Position numbers and translations under genes: made by a program | In this document: piece by piece, positions 9,026-17,665 of the stretch | How the letters are laid out: each line of letters begins with the position of its first letter | Position numbering within the stretch: position 1 is the stretch's first letter | The notes under the pieces: generated by a model | Database searches by the model: none | What the model saw: the letters and a program-made list of their open reading frames with translations, nothing else | Told to the model about the DNA's origin: nothing | Assembly: GCA_965661085.1 (NCBI GenBank) | Contig: CBFIDA010000001.1 | Span: 141,195 to 205,194, forward strand | DNA from: CBFIDA01 sp965661085 | GTDB lineage: Bacteria > Pseudomonadota > Gammaproteobacteria > Comchoanobacterales > Comchoanobacteraceae | Reading direction: 5' to 3' | Length of the DNA stretch: 64,000 bases

Positions 9026-9054
9026 ATTTAAAATGCGCATTCTGCCCTGTGCAA
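9026..9054 (-). promoter_or_regulatory. Candidate promoter for the rpsB operon
   Basis: Minus strand TTGCAC (9049-9054), 17-base spacer, TTAAAT (9026-9031), about 90 bases before rpsB. Same -35 form as the sodC candidate. The long leader could carry S2 autoregulation, but I see no clear structure. Confidence 0.45.
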
Positions 9055-9214
9055 AATGCGTCATTTTTATGAGACACGATAAAATAACACACCACCCCAC
9101 CACCATGCAAGACTTTCATAAAAAAGGCCATCTTTTCAATCAGACAATCCTCAAACCATCTTGCGATTTGAATCAAGCGCGCTTAACATGTCCTCAATCG
9201 TAATGGAACAGTGT

Positions 9215-9652
9215 ATGCGCCCTTGGCTGACCGTCACGCTCTGCATCTTTTGGCACAACGCCTTGTGCCAAGCCAGCACACTGTGCATTCAAAAAACATG
9301 TGTGCAAACACGTCTGGCCAACACACCCAAGCAACGACAAAAAGGCTTGATGCACGCCTCAATCAAAGACAATCAGACCATGCTGTTTGTTTTTCCCAAA
9401 CCCTGCAAGCCAGCATTTTGGATGAAAAACACCCCCATTGATTTATGGTTGGTATGGGTGAGCCCAAATGGACAGATCATCGATGCAGAAATCATGCGCG
9501 CCAACACTTTGCGCCGACATCTGACCACCCGCCCCATTCAATTTGCGCTCGAAATGCCCAACAGCGCAAAGTTGCGCCAAACCTTTCGCCCAGGCCATGT
9601 GTTGTCGTGGACAGAAAAACAGCGCCAACAACTTGTCAACCGCGCACGCTAA
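9215..9652 (+). CDS. Exported DUF192 protein
   Basis: 145 residues from the chosen start. DUF192 domain over the mature part: RLANTPKQRQKGLMHA, then MLFVFPKP, FWMKNTPIDLWLVWV and a C-terminal FALEMPN segment, all typical. Function of the family is not established. The N-terminus MRPWLTVTLCIFWHNALCQA looks like a signal peptide. Start at 9215 is preferred because GGAACA precedes it and it opens the signal; ATGs at 9188 and 9203 are also in frame. It is divergent from rpsB and upstream of map. Confidence 0.75.
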   Translation: MRPWLTVTLCIFWHNALCQASTLCIQKTCVQTRLANTPKQRQKGLMHASIKDNQTMLFVFPKPCKPAFWMKNTPIDLWLVWVSPNGQIIDAEIMRANTLRRHLTTRPIQFALEMPNSAKLRQTFRPGHVLSWTEKQRQQLVNRAR

Positions 9653-9676
9653 ACGTTATGCTGAGGCATCAACATT

Positions 9677-10468
9677 TTGGATCAGATCGTGCAACCCATC
9701 ATCAAAACCTCCGAACAAATTGAAAAAATGCGTGTGGCAAGCCGCCTTGCTGCCGACGTGTTGACCATGATTGAACCCCATGTGACCGTCGGCGTCACCA
9801 CGGAACATCTCAATACCCTGTGCCACACATTCATCACCGAAACACAACAGGCCATCCCTGCCCCCCTCAATTACAAAGGCTTTCCCAAATCGATTTGCAC
9901 GTCCATCAATCATGTTGTCTGTCATGGCATTCCCGCTGACAAAAAACTCAAAAAAGGCGACATCATCAACATCGATGTCACCGTCATCAAAGACGGTTAT
10001 CATGGTGACACCAGCAAAATGTTTTTTGTTGGCCAGCCCACCATCTTGGCAAAACGTTTGGTGCAACTGACCAAGCAATCCCTCTATGCGGGCATGGCAG
10101 TGGTACGCCCTGGATGCCGGCTGGGCGACATTGGCCATGCCATTCAAACGATGGCAGAACGTGCCCACTTTTCTGTGGTGCGCGATTATTGCGGGCATGG
10201 CATCGGTGAAGATTTTCACGAAGCCCCACAAGTGCTCCACTATGGCACCCCCAACACCGGTCTGATTTTGGAAGAAGGCATGATTTTCACCATCGAACCC
10301 ATGCTCAATGCCGGCAAAGCCGCCACCAAGTGCTTGTCCGACGACTGGACTGTGGTCACACGTGATCGCTCACTGTCGGCACAATGGGAACACACCTGTT
10401 TGGTCACCGCAGATGGCGTTGATGTTTTGACACTGCGACCTGGCGAGACCGCCGACAACGCCATTTGA
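9677..10468 (+). CDS. map: Type I methionine aminopeptidase
   Basis: 263 residues. Removes N-terminal Met from nascent proteins; dinuclear metal enzyme. Motifs include KTSEQIEKMRVASRLAA, the metal Asp residues in INIDVTVIKDGYHGDTSKMF, the His in CGHGIGEDFHEAP, the Glu in FTIEPML and the final Glu in QWEHTCLVT. No ATG is available at the right place: TTG at 9677 has CTGAGG ten bases upstream, and GTG at 9689 would give a start closer to the E. coli protein. Confidence 0.95.
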   Translation: MDQIVQPIIKTSEQIEKMRVASRLAADVLTMIEPHVTVGVTTEHLNTLCHTFITETQQAIPAPLNYKGFPKSICTSINHVVCHGIPADKKLKKGDIINIDVTVIKDGYHGDTSKMFFVGQPTILAKRLVQLTKQSLYAGMAVVRPGCRLGDIGHAIQTMAERAHFSVVRDYCGHGIGEDFHEAPQVLHYGTPNTGLILEEGMIFTIEPMLNAGKAATKCLSDDWTVVTRDRSLSAQWEHTCLVTADGVDVLTLRPGETADNAI

Positions 10469-10484
10469 TGGCATGCAACTCAAC

Positions 10485-10513
10485 TTGCACGCACCAACAA
10501 ATCTTGCTGTAAT
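10485..10513 (+). promoter_or_regulatory. Candidate promoter for sodC
   Basis: TTGCAC (10485-10490), 17-base spacer, TGTAAT (10508-10513), 26 bases before the sodC ATG. Confidence 0.55.
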
Positions 10514-10539
10514 GCAAACATTGCACACAAGGACGTTCC

Positions 10540-11073
10540 ATGCACAAACACCTCAACGCTGCTCTCATGCTTGCCGCATGGATGCTTCAAAGCCACAGCC
10601 TGCTGGCACAGCATCTTGTGGTCCACATGCACAATACCCTCACCGGTAAAAACATGGGCCACATTGAAATGACCGACACACCTTTTGGGCTACACATCAG
10701 ACCCGCATTGCATGGCCTGAACCCCGGCATGCATGGCACACATGTGCATGCCCATGCAAGCTGCAATCACCATGGCAAAGACGCTGGCGGTCATTTGATG
10801 GGCAAAGCAAACGCGACCCATCTTGGCCCTTACGACACCATGGGGCATTTGGGTGATTTGCCTGCCTTGTTTGTGGATGCCAAGCATCAAGCACATCTGC
10901 CCGTGTTGGCACCACGCCTGACCATACGGGATTTGTTGGGACACAGCATCATCATCCATGCCCAAGGTGACAACTACGCCGACACACCCCTACCATTGGG
11001 TGGCGGGGGCGCACGCGTGGCTTGCGGCATCATCACCTCGGCCTTACCAGTCAAACCCATTGCAGCTTTGTGA
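10540..11073 (+). CDS. sodC: Periplasmic Cu/Zn superoxide dismutase
   Basis: 177 residues with a signal peptide ending near SLLAQ. Converts superoxide to peroxide in the periplasm and in pathogens protects against host oxidative burst. The metal site is intact: THVHAHASC (Cu His pair and first disulphide Cys), GGHLMGKANATHLGPYD (Zn ligands), HAQGDNY (Cu His) and VACGI (second Cys). AAGGACG precedes the ATG. Transcribed alone between map and a broken gene on the other strand. Confidence 0.95.
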   Translation: MHKHLNAALMLAAWMLQSHSLLAQHLVVHMHNTLTGKNMGHIEMTDTPFGLHIRPALHGLNPGMHGTHVHAHASCNHHGKDAGGHLMGKANATHLGPYDTMGHLGDLPALFVDAKHQAHLPVLAPRLTIRDLLGHSIIIHAQGDNYADTPLPLGGGGARVACGIITSALPVKPIAAL

Positions 11074-11078
11074 CACAA

Positions 11079-11533
11079 TCAGCTCAATATTGAAAAGCTC
11101 ACATTTGCATTTTCTGAATCCCACTTGATCTCAAGAGACAATGTCATGAAGTCATTGGTTACATTCAATGGAAGCACCGCCCCACGACCATTGTCCTCAC
11201 TGAGTTTTAAAAAGCTTTCGTATTTTTGATCCCCGGGGAAAACAGTTAATCTTAAATTGCCGCCAATCAGGGTGCTCTCACCAAAATATGTTTCACATTG
11301 CTTCTGGCTTCCGAATGTCATTGTAAAGCTCTTTTCGTTATTCCGCAGTGCCTTATAACATTGTTCGTGGAGCAAAGCGTCCACCTGTTGCTTCAGCGAG
11401 GCGGCCGACATCTCTGCGAGGCGGCCGACATCGAAGAAATCTTTGCCTCGTCAGGCTTTCCTGTTGAAACATCACCCCTTTCTGCAGAAAACAGAAACAT
11501 GGCAACAAGAGCGATCACAAGGACCAAAATCAT
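11079..11533 (-). pseudogene. Frame-broken membrane-anchored protein
   Basis: Two minus-strand frames look like halves of one gene. The first, from ATG 11533, encodes a single transmembrane anchor (MILVLVIALVAMFLFSAE) and a linker ending SSMSAAS, then goes out of frame and stops at 11393-11395. The second, open from ATG 11411 to 11079 (110 residues), begins MSAASLKQQVD and continues with an unrecognised soluble domain. The break coincides with a 17-base direct repeat at a 20-base period. Removing one 20-base period joins the frames into about 144 codons. The second half may still be translated from 11411. I do not recognise the family. Confidence 0.6.
11396..11432. repeat. 17-base direct repeat, 20-base period
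   Basis: GCGAGGCGGCCGACATC occurs at 11396-11412 and again at 11416-11432, separated by TCT. The 20-base period is not a multiple of three and shifts the reading frame of the gene it lies in. Confidence 0.9.
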
Positions 11534-11802
11534 TACGACAAAAAAGCAGACATAAATCAGCCCAAGTGTTTAAAAAAATTGACCTTATCATAACGCAAAA
11601 TGCAATACAACAACCCAGCCAATGATGGAACGTTTTCAGGTGCCCAATCATCACAAGATGGTATGGCGCACCTGCGTGTCATACCCAGCACGACTGACCA
11701 CAAGCCAATCAGCATGATCCAATTGCTCACACCATGCCATCCGATCCCTACGTCGTGGTGCTGCTTGCGTACACAGGCATCTGTCATCACACCGATACGT
11801 TC

Positions 11803-11833
11803 TTGGACAAAAGCATCAGAAATTGTCTATAAT
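11803..11833 (+). promoter_or_regulatory. Candidate promoter for the malic enzyme gene
   Basis: A perfect TATAAT at 11828-11833, with TTGGAC at 11803-11808 (19-base spacer; TGGACA gives 18). It lies 30 bases before the ATG. The open frame extends upstream through it without a stop, so the promoter helps decide the start. Confidence 0.55.
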
Positions 11834-11863
11834 GATTCACTTACACCGTATCAGGGCAACATC

Positions 11864-13579
11864 ATGAGCAAATATCGTGTCGTTTTTGACGCCAACCATA
11901 AGGCCATTGCCATACAGACGTCATTCAAACACCGGCGCTTGTTGCAAACCCCATTGCTCAATAAAGGCAGTGCTTTCACACGCGAAGAACGTGAGATGTT
12001 TGAGCTGTCCGGCCTTTTGCCCTATCAAGAAGAAACACTCGACCAGCAAGCAAACCGCATGTATGACTGCTATCAAAACAAACAGTCGGACATTGAAAAA
12101 CATATTTTTTTACGCCGTATCCACGACAGCAACTATACCCTCTTTTATCACTTGATCCATCGCCACATTGAAGAAATGCTGCCCATCATTTACACGCCTA
12201 CCATTGGGGAGGCCGTCCGTCATTTCAGCCATTTGGATCTACAACCACGCGGCTTGTTCATTGCTTACCCCCAACGGGATCATCTTGACAACATCTTGGC
12301 ACAATATCACGACACCCCAATTCGCATTGTGGTGATCACCGATGGTGAAGGGGTGCTGGGCATTGGCGATCAGGGCGCGGGGGGCATCAACATTGTCATG
12401 GCCAAAGGGGCTGTTTACTCCTTGTGTGCTGGCATCGATCCATTCCACGTCTTGCCCATCCAACTGGATTGTGGCACCAACAACCAAGCACTGCTCGACG
12501 ATCCAGACTATTTGGGATGGCGACACAAACGCATCGAAGGGGATGCTTACAACACTTTTGTCTCCGACGTGATCAAAGCCCTGCAGCGCCACTTCCCACA
12601 AAGTTATTTGCACTGGGAAGACTTTGGTCGCAGCAACGCACGACGTTTCCTGGAACAGTATAAGCACCAATTGTGCTCCTTCAACGACGACATTCAAGGC
12701 ACAGGCGCTGTCGCATTGGCCACCATTTTGACGGCGCTCAACCACATCCAGCAACCCTTGACAGATCAAACGATTTTGATTTTTGGTGCGGGCACCGCCG
12801 GCATTGGCATTGCAGATCAAATCCATCAAGGGTTGGTGGCTTTGGGCAAAAGTTCTGAAGAAGCGTATGCTCAAATTTGGTTGATCGACCGTCCTGGCGT
12901 GCTGACCCACGACATGACTGGCTTGACCACCGGCCAAAAACCTTACGCCCAAACAATCGATGCAGATTGGACCACCGATGAACGTGGTCATGTGACCTTG
13001 CCCTTGGCGATCCCCAAAATCAAACCCACCATTTTAATTGGCTGCTCAGCACAAAAAGGCAGCTTCACGCAAGGGTGCATCACCGAAATGATGCAACATT
13101 GCCCAAACCCCATCATCATGCCGCTGTCCAACCCCACGGATCGTGCTGAGGCAACGCCTGCAGACATTTTGACCTGGACCCAGGGCCAAGCTTTCATTGC
13201 CACCGGCAGCCCATTTTCAACCGTCACCCATGCCGGCAAAACCTATGCCATTGCCCAGTGCAACAATGTGTTTATCTTTCCAGGGTTGGGACTTGGGGCC
13301 ACACTGTGTCAGGCCTCCACCATCAGCAACACCATGCTGATGGCCGCATGTCAGAGCTTGGCTGCCTTCACACATCGGCATCATCAAGGCACAGGCAGGC
13401 TTTTGCCCAAGGTGACCGATTGCCAAAGCGTCAACAAAGAAATTGCCAAAGCTGTCGTACATCAAGCCATGCAAGAAGGTTTGGCAAACAAAACCATTGA
13501 AGACATCGATGCCACCATCGAACATGCCTTTTGGACGCCCACCTATCTGCCCTATCACTGGCACAACGATCCCTCTTAA
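11864..13579 (+). CDS. maeA: NAD-type malic enzyme
   Basis: 571 residues. Decarboxylates malate to pyruvate with reduction of NAD(P). Motifs: LLNKGSAFTREERE, YTPTIGEA, VVITDGEGVLGIGDQGAGG (dinucleotide and substrate region), DCGTNN, FNDDIQGTGAVALAT, ILIFGAGTAGIGIADQI and IIMPLSNPTDRAEATP. The length and GIGDQG/FNDDIQGT set fit the SfcA/MaeA family. Start at 11864 begins MSKYRVVFD after CAGGGCAAC. Upstream in-frame codons contain the TATAAT and do not resemble the family. Confidence 0.93.
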   Translation: MSKYRVVFDANHKAIAIQTSFKHRRLLQTPLLNKGSAFTREEREMFELSGLLPYQEETLDQQANRMYDCYQNKQSDIEKHIFLRRIHDSNYTLFYHLIHRHIEEMLPIIYTPTIGEAVRHFSHLDLQPRGLFIAYPQRDHLDNILAQYHDTPIRIVVITDGEGVLGIGDQGAGGINIVMAKGAVYSLCAGIDPFHVLPIQLDCGTNNQALLDDPDYLGWRHKRIEGDAYNTFVSDVIKALQRHFPQSYLHWEDFGRSNARRFLEQYKHQLCSFNDDIQGTGAVALATILTALNHIQQPLTDQTILIFGAGTAGIGIADQIHQGLVALGKSSEEAYAQIWLIDRPGVLTHDMTGLTTGQKPYAQTIDADWTTDERGHVTLPLAIPKIKPTILIGCSAQKGSFTQGCITEMMQHCPNPIIMPLSNPTDRAEATPADILTWTQGQAFIATGSPFSTVTHAGKTYAIAQCNNVFIFPGLGLGATLCQASTISNTMLMAACQSLAAFTHRHHQGTGRLLPKVTDCQSVNKEIAKAVVHQAMQEGLANKTIEDIDATIEHAFWTPTYLPYHWHNDPS

Positions 13580-13721
13580 AGGTGAAAGCTGTCCCCGTGT
13601 AAGCCTCAAACACCTTTTTATTCAGGCAAACCACGGTATTGTGCCTCAAGCCACTGTCGGGCACACTTTAAGCATCACATGGCGTCAATCTGACGTCATT
13701 GCAACGCTTAGGGAGTAAATC

Positions 13722-14285
13722 ATGAGCAAAAAAAACACCATACCATGGATGATCGCAGGGGTGTTGTGCACACCATGCATGTCGAGTTTTGGCGCCAACA
13801 CAGGCTGCCAACACACACCTGGACAAACCATCTGTGGCACCATACAACAGCAAAACATTGAGGCACAAGGGTTGGTAGAACTCGATGGCACCACCGTTCA
13901 AGAAGCAGTCAATGTTTCTGGTGTCTTACATGCACATCAAGCCAAACTGAACACCTTAACCGTCGATGGTACGGCTGTTTTGAACCACACTCAAATACGT
14001 GGCGCTTGCCATTTGTCGGGTGCCATTGCTGCATCACAAAGCACATTTGAAAAAGACATACAGCTGGCCACTGAAACCGTTCGGTTCAACACCTGTAGTT
14101 TGAAAAGCATGGTGGTGCAAAGTGACATCAAACCACCCAAAGTGATCTTGGGTCATGCCACACATGTGCATGGTGACATACGCTTTGTCGGTCAAGCAGG
14201 GACTGTACATCTACTCGATCAGTCGACTCTGTCTGGCAAAGTCTATCACGGCACTGTGGTACGCGATCCCAAGCACACATCCTAA
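13722..14285 (+). CDS. Exported repeat-rich protein, bactofilin-like appearance
   Basis: 187 residues, not firmly recognised. A signal peptide (SKKNTIPWMIAGVLCTPC, likely cut near SSFGA) precedes a mature part with short hydrophobic periods of about six (VELDGTTVQEAVNVSG, LNTLTVDGTAVLNHT). These suggest a right-handed beta-helix such as bactofilin or adhesin stalks; this is an appearance, not a family assignment. GGGAG lies eight bases before the ATG. It is upstream of the peptide and ATP-grasp genes on the same strand, but 124 bases separate them, so linkage is uncertain. Confidence 0.6.
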   Translation: MSKKNTIPWMIAGVLCTPCMSSFGANTGCQHTPGQTICGTIQQQNIEAQGLVELDGTTVQEAVNVSGVLHAHQAKLNTLTVDGTAVLNHTQIRGACHLSGAIAASQSTFEKDIQLATETVRFNTCSLKSMVVQSDIKPPKVILGHATHVHGDIRFVGQAGTVHLLDQSTLSGKVYHGTVVRDPKHTS

Positions 14286-14409
14286 AAACATCGGATCTTT
14301 GTGCAAGGCCATTGCTGACCACTGAGATCACGAACCCCTATTCGAGCATTGGCAAATGACGCTGCCCGGATATTTCTTACACAACAAACCATACAATTGG
14401 AGATATATT

Positions 14410-14568
14410 ATGACACACATCAGCTGTAAAAACCTCATCAAACAACATCAAAAATCCATGCTGAAATGCAAAGAAGCCAGTAAAGACAACACTAAAGATG
14501 GCAAAGAAGATGGCACCCATCTTTTGATGGCTGCACATGTGCACTCTGAACATACGCACATGGTTTAA
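14410..14568 (+). CDS. 52-residue peptide, candidate ATP-grasp substrate
   Basis: Short gene with a good ribosome site (GGAGATATATT before ATG). The product starts MTHISCKNLIKQHQKS, has a middle rich in Ser/Thr/Lys and Asp/Glu (SKDNTKDGKEDGTH), and ends in a His-rich tail (HVHSEHTHMV). Acidic residues interleaved with Ser, Thr and Lys are the side chains joined in graspetides (omega-ester or omega-amide peptides), and an ATP-grasp ligase follows 204 bases later. The precursor role is inferred from this context and composition. It has no recognised family match. Confidence 0.5.
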   Translation: MTHISCKNLIKQHQKSMLKCKEASKDNTKDGKEDGTHLLMAAHVHSEHTHMV

Positions 14569-14772
14569 ACACACACATCTTGCGATCACTAAGGGAACAT
14601 GGTATGCACCACATCAGCTGCGCACAACTCACACGACACGGTCAATCTCAAGGTCCATGTCAAGACACTCATGGCATCTTTCATAGATGCCATGAGGGCC
14701 ATACATCGGCGCTGCTGCCTTTGTATCAGTGCTGCCACAACCCTTTGCACCCTACCGATGATGGAGCATGAT

Positions 14773-15618
14773 ATGATTTTGATCGTTGGTCTGAGCACAG
14801 ACCCTGTTTTACAGCATATGGTGCACATGCTCACGGCACAGTCGTGCAATGTCATTTTCATTGATCAACAGCGTTTGGGCACCAGCCTGCTCATTGATGA
14901 ACACGGCATACAGTGTTTAAAAGATCATTGGCATATCAAGCATGCCGAGGTGAGTGGGGTGCTCAATCGCATGGTGGGCACGCCAACACCACAGACCCAT
15001 TCTGCATCGCTGCACCACACACAACTGGAATGGTTGTCTTACTTGCTTGACACGACCTATCCCAAAGTACTCAATCGACCCAATGCAGGACTCAGCAATG
15101 GCAGCAAACCTTATCAGCTGACCGATTTGCCATGCGTCCATTTACGCAGACCAGAGAGCACTGTGATGGTCAACTTGCCTGCACCCTCTGACAGTGATTT
15201 GATTTTTAAGTCCATTTCCAGCACCCGCTCCATTGTCAAGCCATTGCAAGCCGAACAAGTCCAAAAGCATGTCCATGAACCCGTCTTGTTTCAGAAACGT
15301 TGTGAGGGGCAGAATGTTCGCGTGCATACGGTTGCAAAAACATTGATTGCTGTGGCCATCGCCTCAGACCAACTGGATTATCGTTATCAAGATGACAACA
15401 ATTGCATGCAACAAATTGCCTTGCCACACCACATCGAAGACGATTGTTTTCGACTCAGCAAACACCTGGACTTGCCTTTTTCAGGCATTGATTTGATTCA
15501 AAATGAAGACCAATGGACACTGCTCGAAGTCAATCCGGCACCTGGTTACAATTATTTTGAACACCATCTACCACACACCCCCATCTCTGATGCTTTGGCC
15601 CATTTTTTAAACACATGA
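14773..15618 (+). CDS. ATP-grasp ligase of the RimK/graspetide type
   Basis: 281 residues. Order of motifs: N-terminal pre-ATP-grasp domain (MILIVGLSTDPVLQHM), VLNRPNAGLSNGSKPYQL, the ATP-binding Lys in LIFKSISSTRSIVKPL, FQKRCEGQNVRVHTV, SGIDLIQ, and the Mg-binding LLEVNPAPGYNYFE. Catalytic positions look complete. Families with this motif set ligate acidic side chains to hydroxyl or amino groups of peptides. The start at 14773 has GGAG seven bases upstream; the frame is open further upstream but without similarity. The next gene, 15 bases on, is a degenerate relative. Confidence 0.75.
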   Translation: MILIVGLSTDPVLQHMVHMLTAQSCNVIFIDQQRLGTSLLIDEHGIQCLKDHWHIKHAEVSGVLNRMVGTPTPQTHSASLHHTQLEWLSYLLDTTYPKVLNRPNAGLSNGSKPYQLTDLPCVHLRRPESTVMVNLPAPSDSDLIFKSISSTRSIVKPLQAEQVQKHVHEPVLFQKRCEGQNVRVHTVAKTLIAVAIASDQLDYRYQDDNNCMQQIALPHHIEDDCFRLSKHLDLPFSGIDLIQNEDQWTLLEVNPAPGYNYFEHHLPHTPISDALAHFLNT

Positions 15619-15633
15619 ACCTTGGAACCTCTC

Positions 15634-16614
15634 ATGCGCATTCAAACACCTCAATTTTTTGTCATGCATCATGGTGAACCCATGATGCTGGATTTGATTG
15701 CACATTGGCACCGTCAACGCCTGCCTTTTGAGACCCTGCATCTTGGGCATCTTGAAGCGTATCGATTTTATGCAACACAGGATTCCAAAGGCCAACAAAC
15801 GTGTCACATGCAGTTTCAAGACACCAACCCCATTTGCTTGGATTTTTTATCGGGATTCATGTGCACCAACCCAATCCACCTACAACAACAGTTCCAACAA
15901 CACACCACCCAAGATGCACACTACTTGGCACAAGCTTGGTATGCGTTGTTTGCCTGGATCAGCAAAATTGCATCCATGCATATTGGGGGACTCCAGCATG
16001 ATGGCATTGCAATGAGACAGGGCCACTGGCTCTACTTACAACGTTATTGTCGAGAAGTTGGCCTTCACACACCCATGGTGCATCCAAACACCGCCATACA
16101 ATCCATCTCAAACCCGCAGCCTTGGATTGGACGCGACACATTCAACCAACATTATGATTTCCGCCCCAAACAGCGCCCCAAGACCCCCCTTGTGATGTCT
16201 GCACCACCACAACAAAGTCAAATGATTTGGCTGCATGTTTTGGGGCAATGTTGTTGGGCCAGCACCCCCAATAAAAAACCTTATACGCTACCGCATGCCA
16301 TACAGAAAAAATGCCTTGCTGTGATGGAAAAAATGGCCATACAATCTGGACAATTCTTGCTTTGCAATGCAGGGCAAACTTGGCAGTGCTATGATTTCAA
16401 CCCCCAACCCAATTGGACGCTGTGTCATTTGAGTCATGCTGACATCGCAGAGGCCATTGCGATATTTTTTGGCGCCCCATGGCACAAGCAAACCCCATCG
16501 ATCAAGAGCGCACCACAATCCTTTTCGGCACCCTGGACCACAAGTCAAGGCCCCTTCATTCCAAAGACCCTGCGCCCAACACTTTCTGCAGCACATTATC
16601 AGCCCACCACGTGA
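15634..16614 (+). CDS. Degenerate ATP-grasp-like partner protein
   Basis: 326 residues. No strong family by eye, but the layout follows the ATP-grasp fold: a pre-ATP-grasp-like region, a GHWLYLQRYCREVGLHTP segment where such enzymes have N-x-K-x2-x-L...G-x2-x-P, WLHVLGQCCWA in place of RVHVxGxxxxA, and a C-terminal QCYDFNPQPNW in place of LEVNP. The expected ATP Lys, the RVH Arg and the first acidic ligand are missing. This suggests a non-catalytic partner, perhaps binding substrate. A TTG at 15622 is in frame; ATG 15634 is preferred. It follows the intact ligase by 15 bases. Confidence 0.55.
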   Translation: MRIQTPQFFVMHHGEPMMLDLIAHWHRQRLPFETLHLGHLEAYRFYATQDSKGQQTCHMQFQDTNPICLDFLSGFMCTNPIHLQQQFQQHTTQDAHYLAQAWYALFAWISKIASMHIGGLQHDGIAMRQGHWLYLQRYCREVGLHTPMVHPNTAIQSISNPQPWIGRDTFNQHYDFRPKQRPKTPLVMSAPPQQSQMIWLHVLGQCCWASTPNKKPYTLPHAIQKKCLAVMEKMAIQSGQFLLCNAGQTWQCYDFNPQPNWTLCHLSHADIAEAIAIFFGAPWHKQTPSIKSAPQSFSAPWTTSQGPFIPKTLRPTLSAAHYQPTT

Positions 16615-16705
16615 CCCAGCATGTTGCAATTGACAACCCAGCCCATCGACTGCAAGATCATGACATGACGCACTGCGTAAGGTTGTGCGATGATGAGGTT
16701 GCTTC

Positions 16706-17662
16706 ATGTCCAGCGCACAAAACACCCCACAACATCGATTGCTGATACGCTCAATGTCACGCCTGATACTGATGCTTGGCCCCACGCGGTGGCAAAATTG
16801 GAGCCATACGTTGGCCAAATTCATGTTACGTCGCAAATTCAAACGTGCGCGCGTTGTTGCCCGCAACATTGCACTTTGCTTCCCAGACGACAGCACACAA
16901 GCACAACAAAATCTGACCGTACAAGCATTGGCCACACAACTGTTTGCCATGATGCAGTGGTTGGCCATGTCCCATCCTACAAAATCTCTACCCTGGTCCG
17001 TGACCATTGAAGGCATGGCGCATTTTAAGCGCCTCATGTCTTCCTCCAAAGGATTGTTGCTGATTTGTCCACATTCTGCTTTTTTAGAGATGACCGCGGC
17101 GGCAATCTACCAGCAATGTAGCATACACCAAAAACCCTGTGGTTATATTTATCGTGCCAACACGAAAAAAACGGATCTGACACGCCTATTACGGCAACAT
17201 CACATGCCCATGGCCACGGCGATTCGTGCCGACGATGTGCGCAGCATGTCACGATTCCTCAAGTCCGGAGGCGCCTTGATGACCTTTCCAGACCATGATC
17301 TGGGCCACCAAAAATCAATCTGGGCCAATTTTATGGGCGTGCCTGCTGCAACCAGTCCAGCTTTCATGAAGCTTGCACGCATGACACACGCAGATTGTTT
17401 GCCCACCCATCTTTTGATGACTGCATCCAACCCCATCCTTACATTTGGACCACCTGTCGCACCCTGGCCAACGCCCGAAGCAGCGGCAGTGTGGCTGAAC
17501 ACTTGGGTGGCAAACATCATACATGAAGCCCCTGCACAATACTTTTGGGTACATCGTCGCTTTAAATCACAACCACAAGGCGTCCCCTGCCCTTATCAAG
17601 ATCCGCAGGGGTTTGATGCCCACTTGCAACAAAAAACAAACACAACATGTCCCTCAGAATAG
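16706..17662 (+). CDS. LpxL/HtrB-type lipid A acyltransferase
   Basis: 318 residues. Members transfer secondary acyl chains from acyl-ACP to lipid A at the inner membrane. Motifs: RARVVARNIALCFPDD (N-x-CFP signature), LLICPHSAFLEMT at the HxxxE catalytic position, FPDHDLGHQKSIWANFMGVP, and the end YFWVHRRFKSQP, which is diagnostic. GAGG lies eight bases before ATG. It follows the ATP-grasp pair by 91 bases in the same direction and may or may not share its transcript. The exact chain position specificity cannot be told. Confidence 0.85.
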   Translation: MSSAQNTPQHRLLIRSMSRLILMLGPTRWQNWSHTLAKFMLRRKFKRARVVARNIALCFPDDSTQAQQNLTVQALATQLFAMMQWLAMSHPTKSLPWSVTIEGMAHFKRLMSSSKGLLLICPHSAFLEMTAAAIYQQCSIHQKPCGYIYRANTKKTDLTRLLRQHHMPMATAIRADDVRSMSRFLKSGGALMTFPDHDLGHQKSIWANFMGVPAATSPAFMKLARMTHADCLPTHLLMTASNPILTFGPPVAPWPTPEAAAVWLNTWVANIIHEAPAQYFWVHRRFKSQPQGVPCPYQDPQGFDAHLQQKTNTTCPSE

Positions 17663-17665
17663 GAT

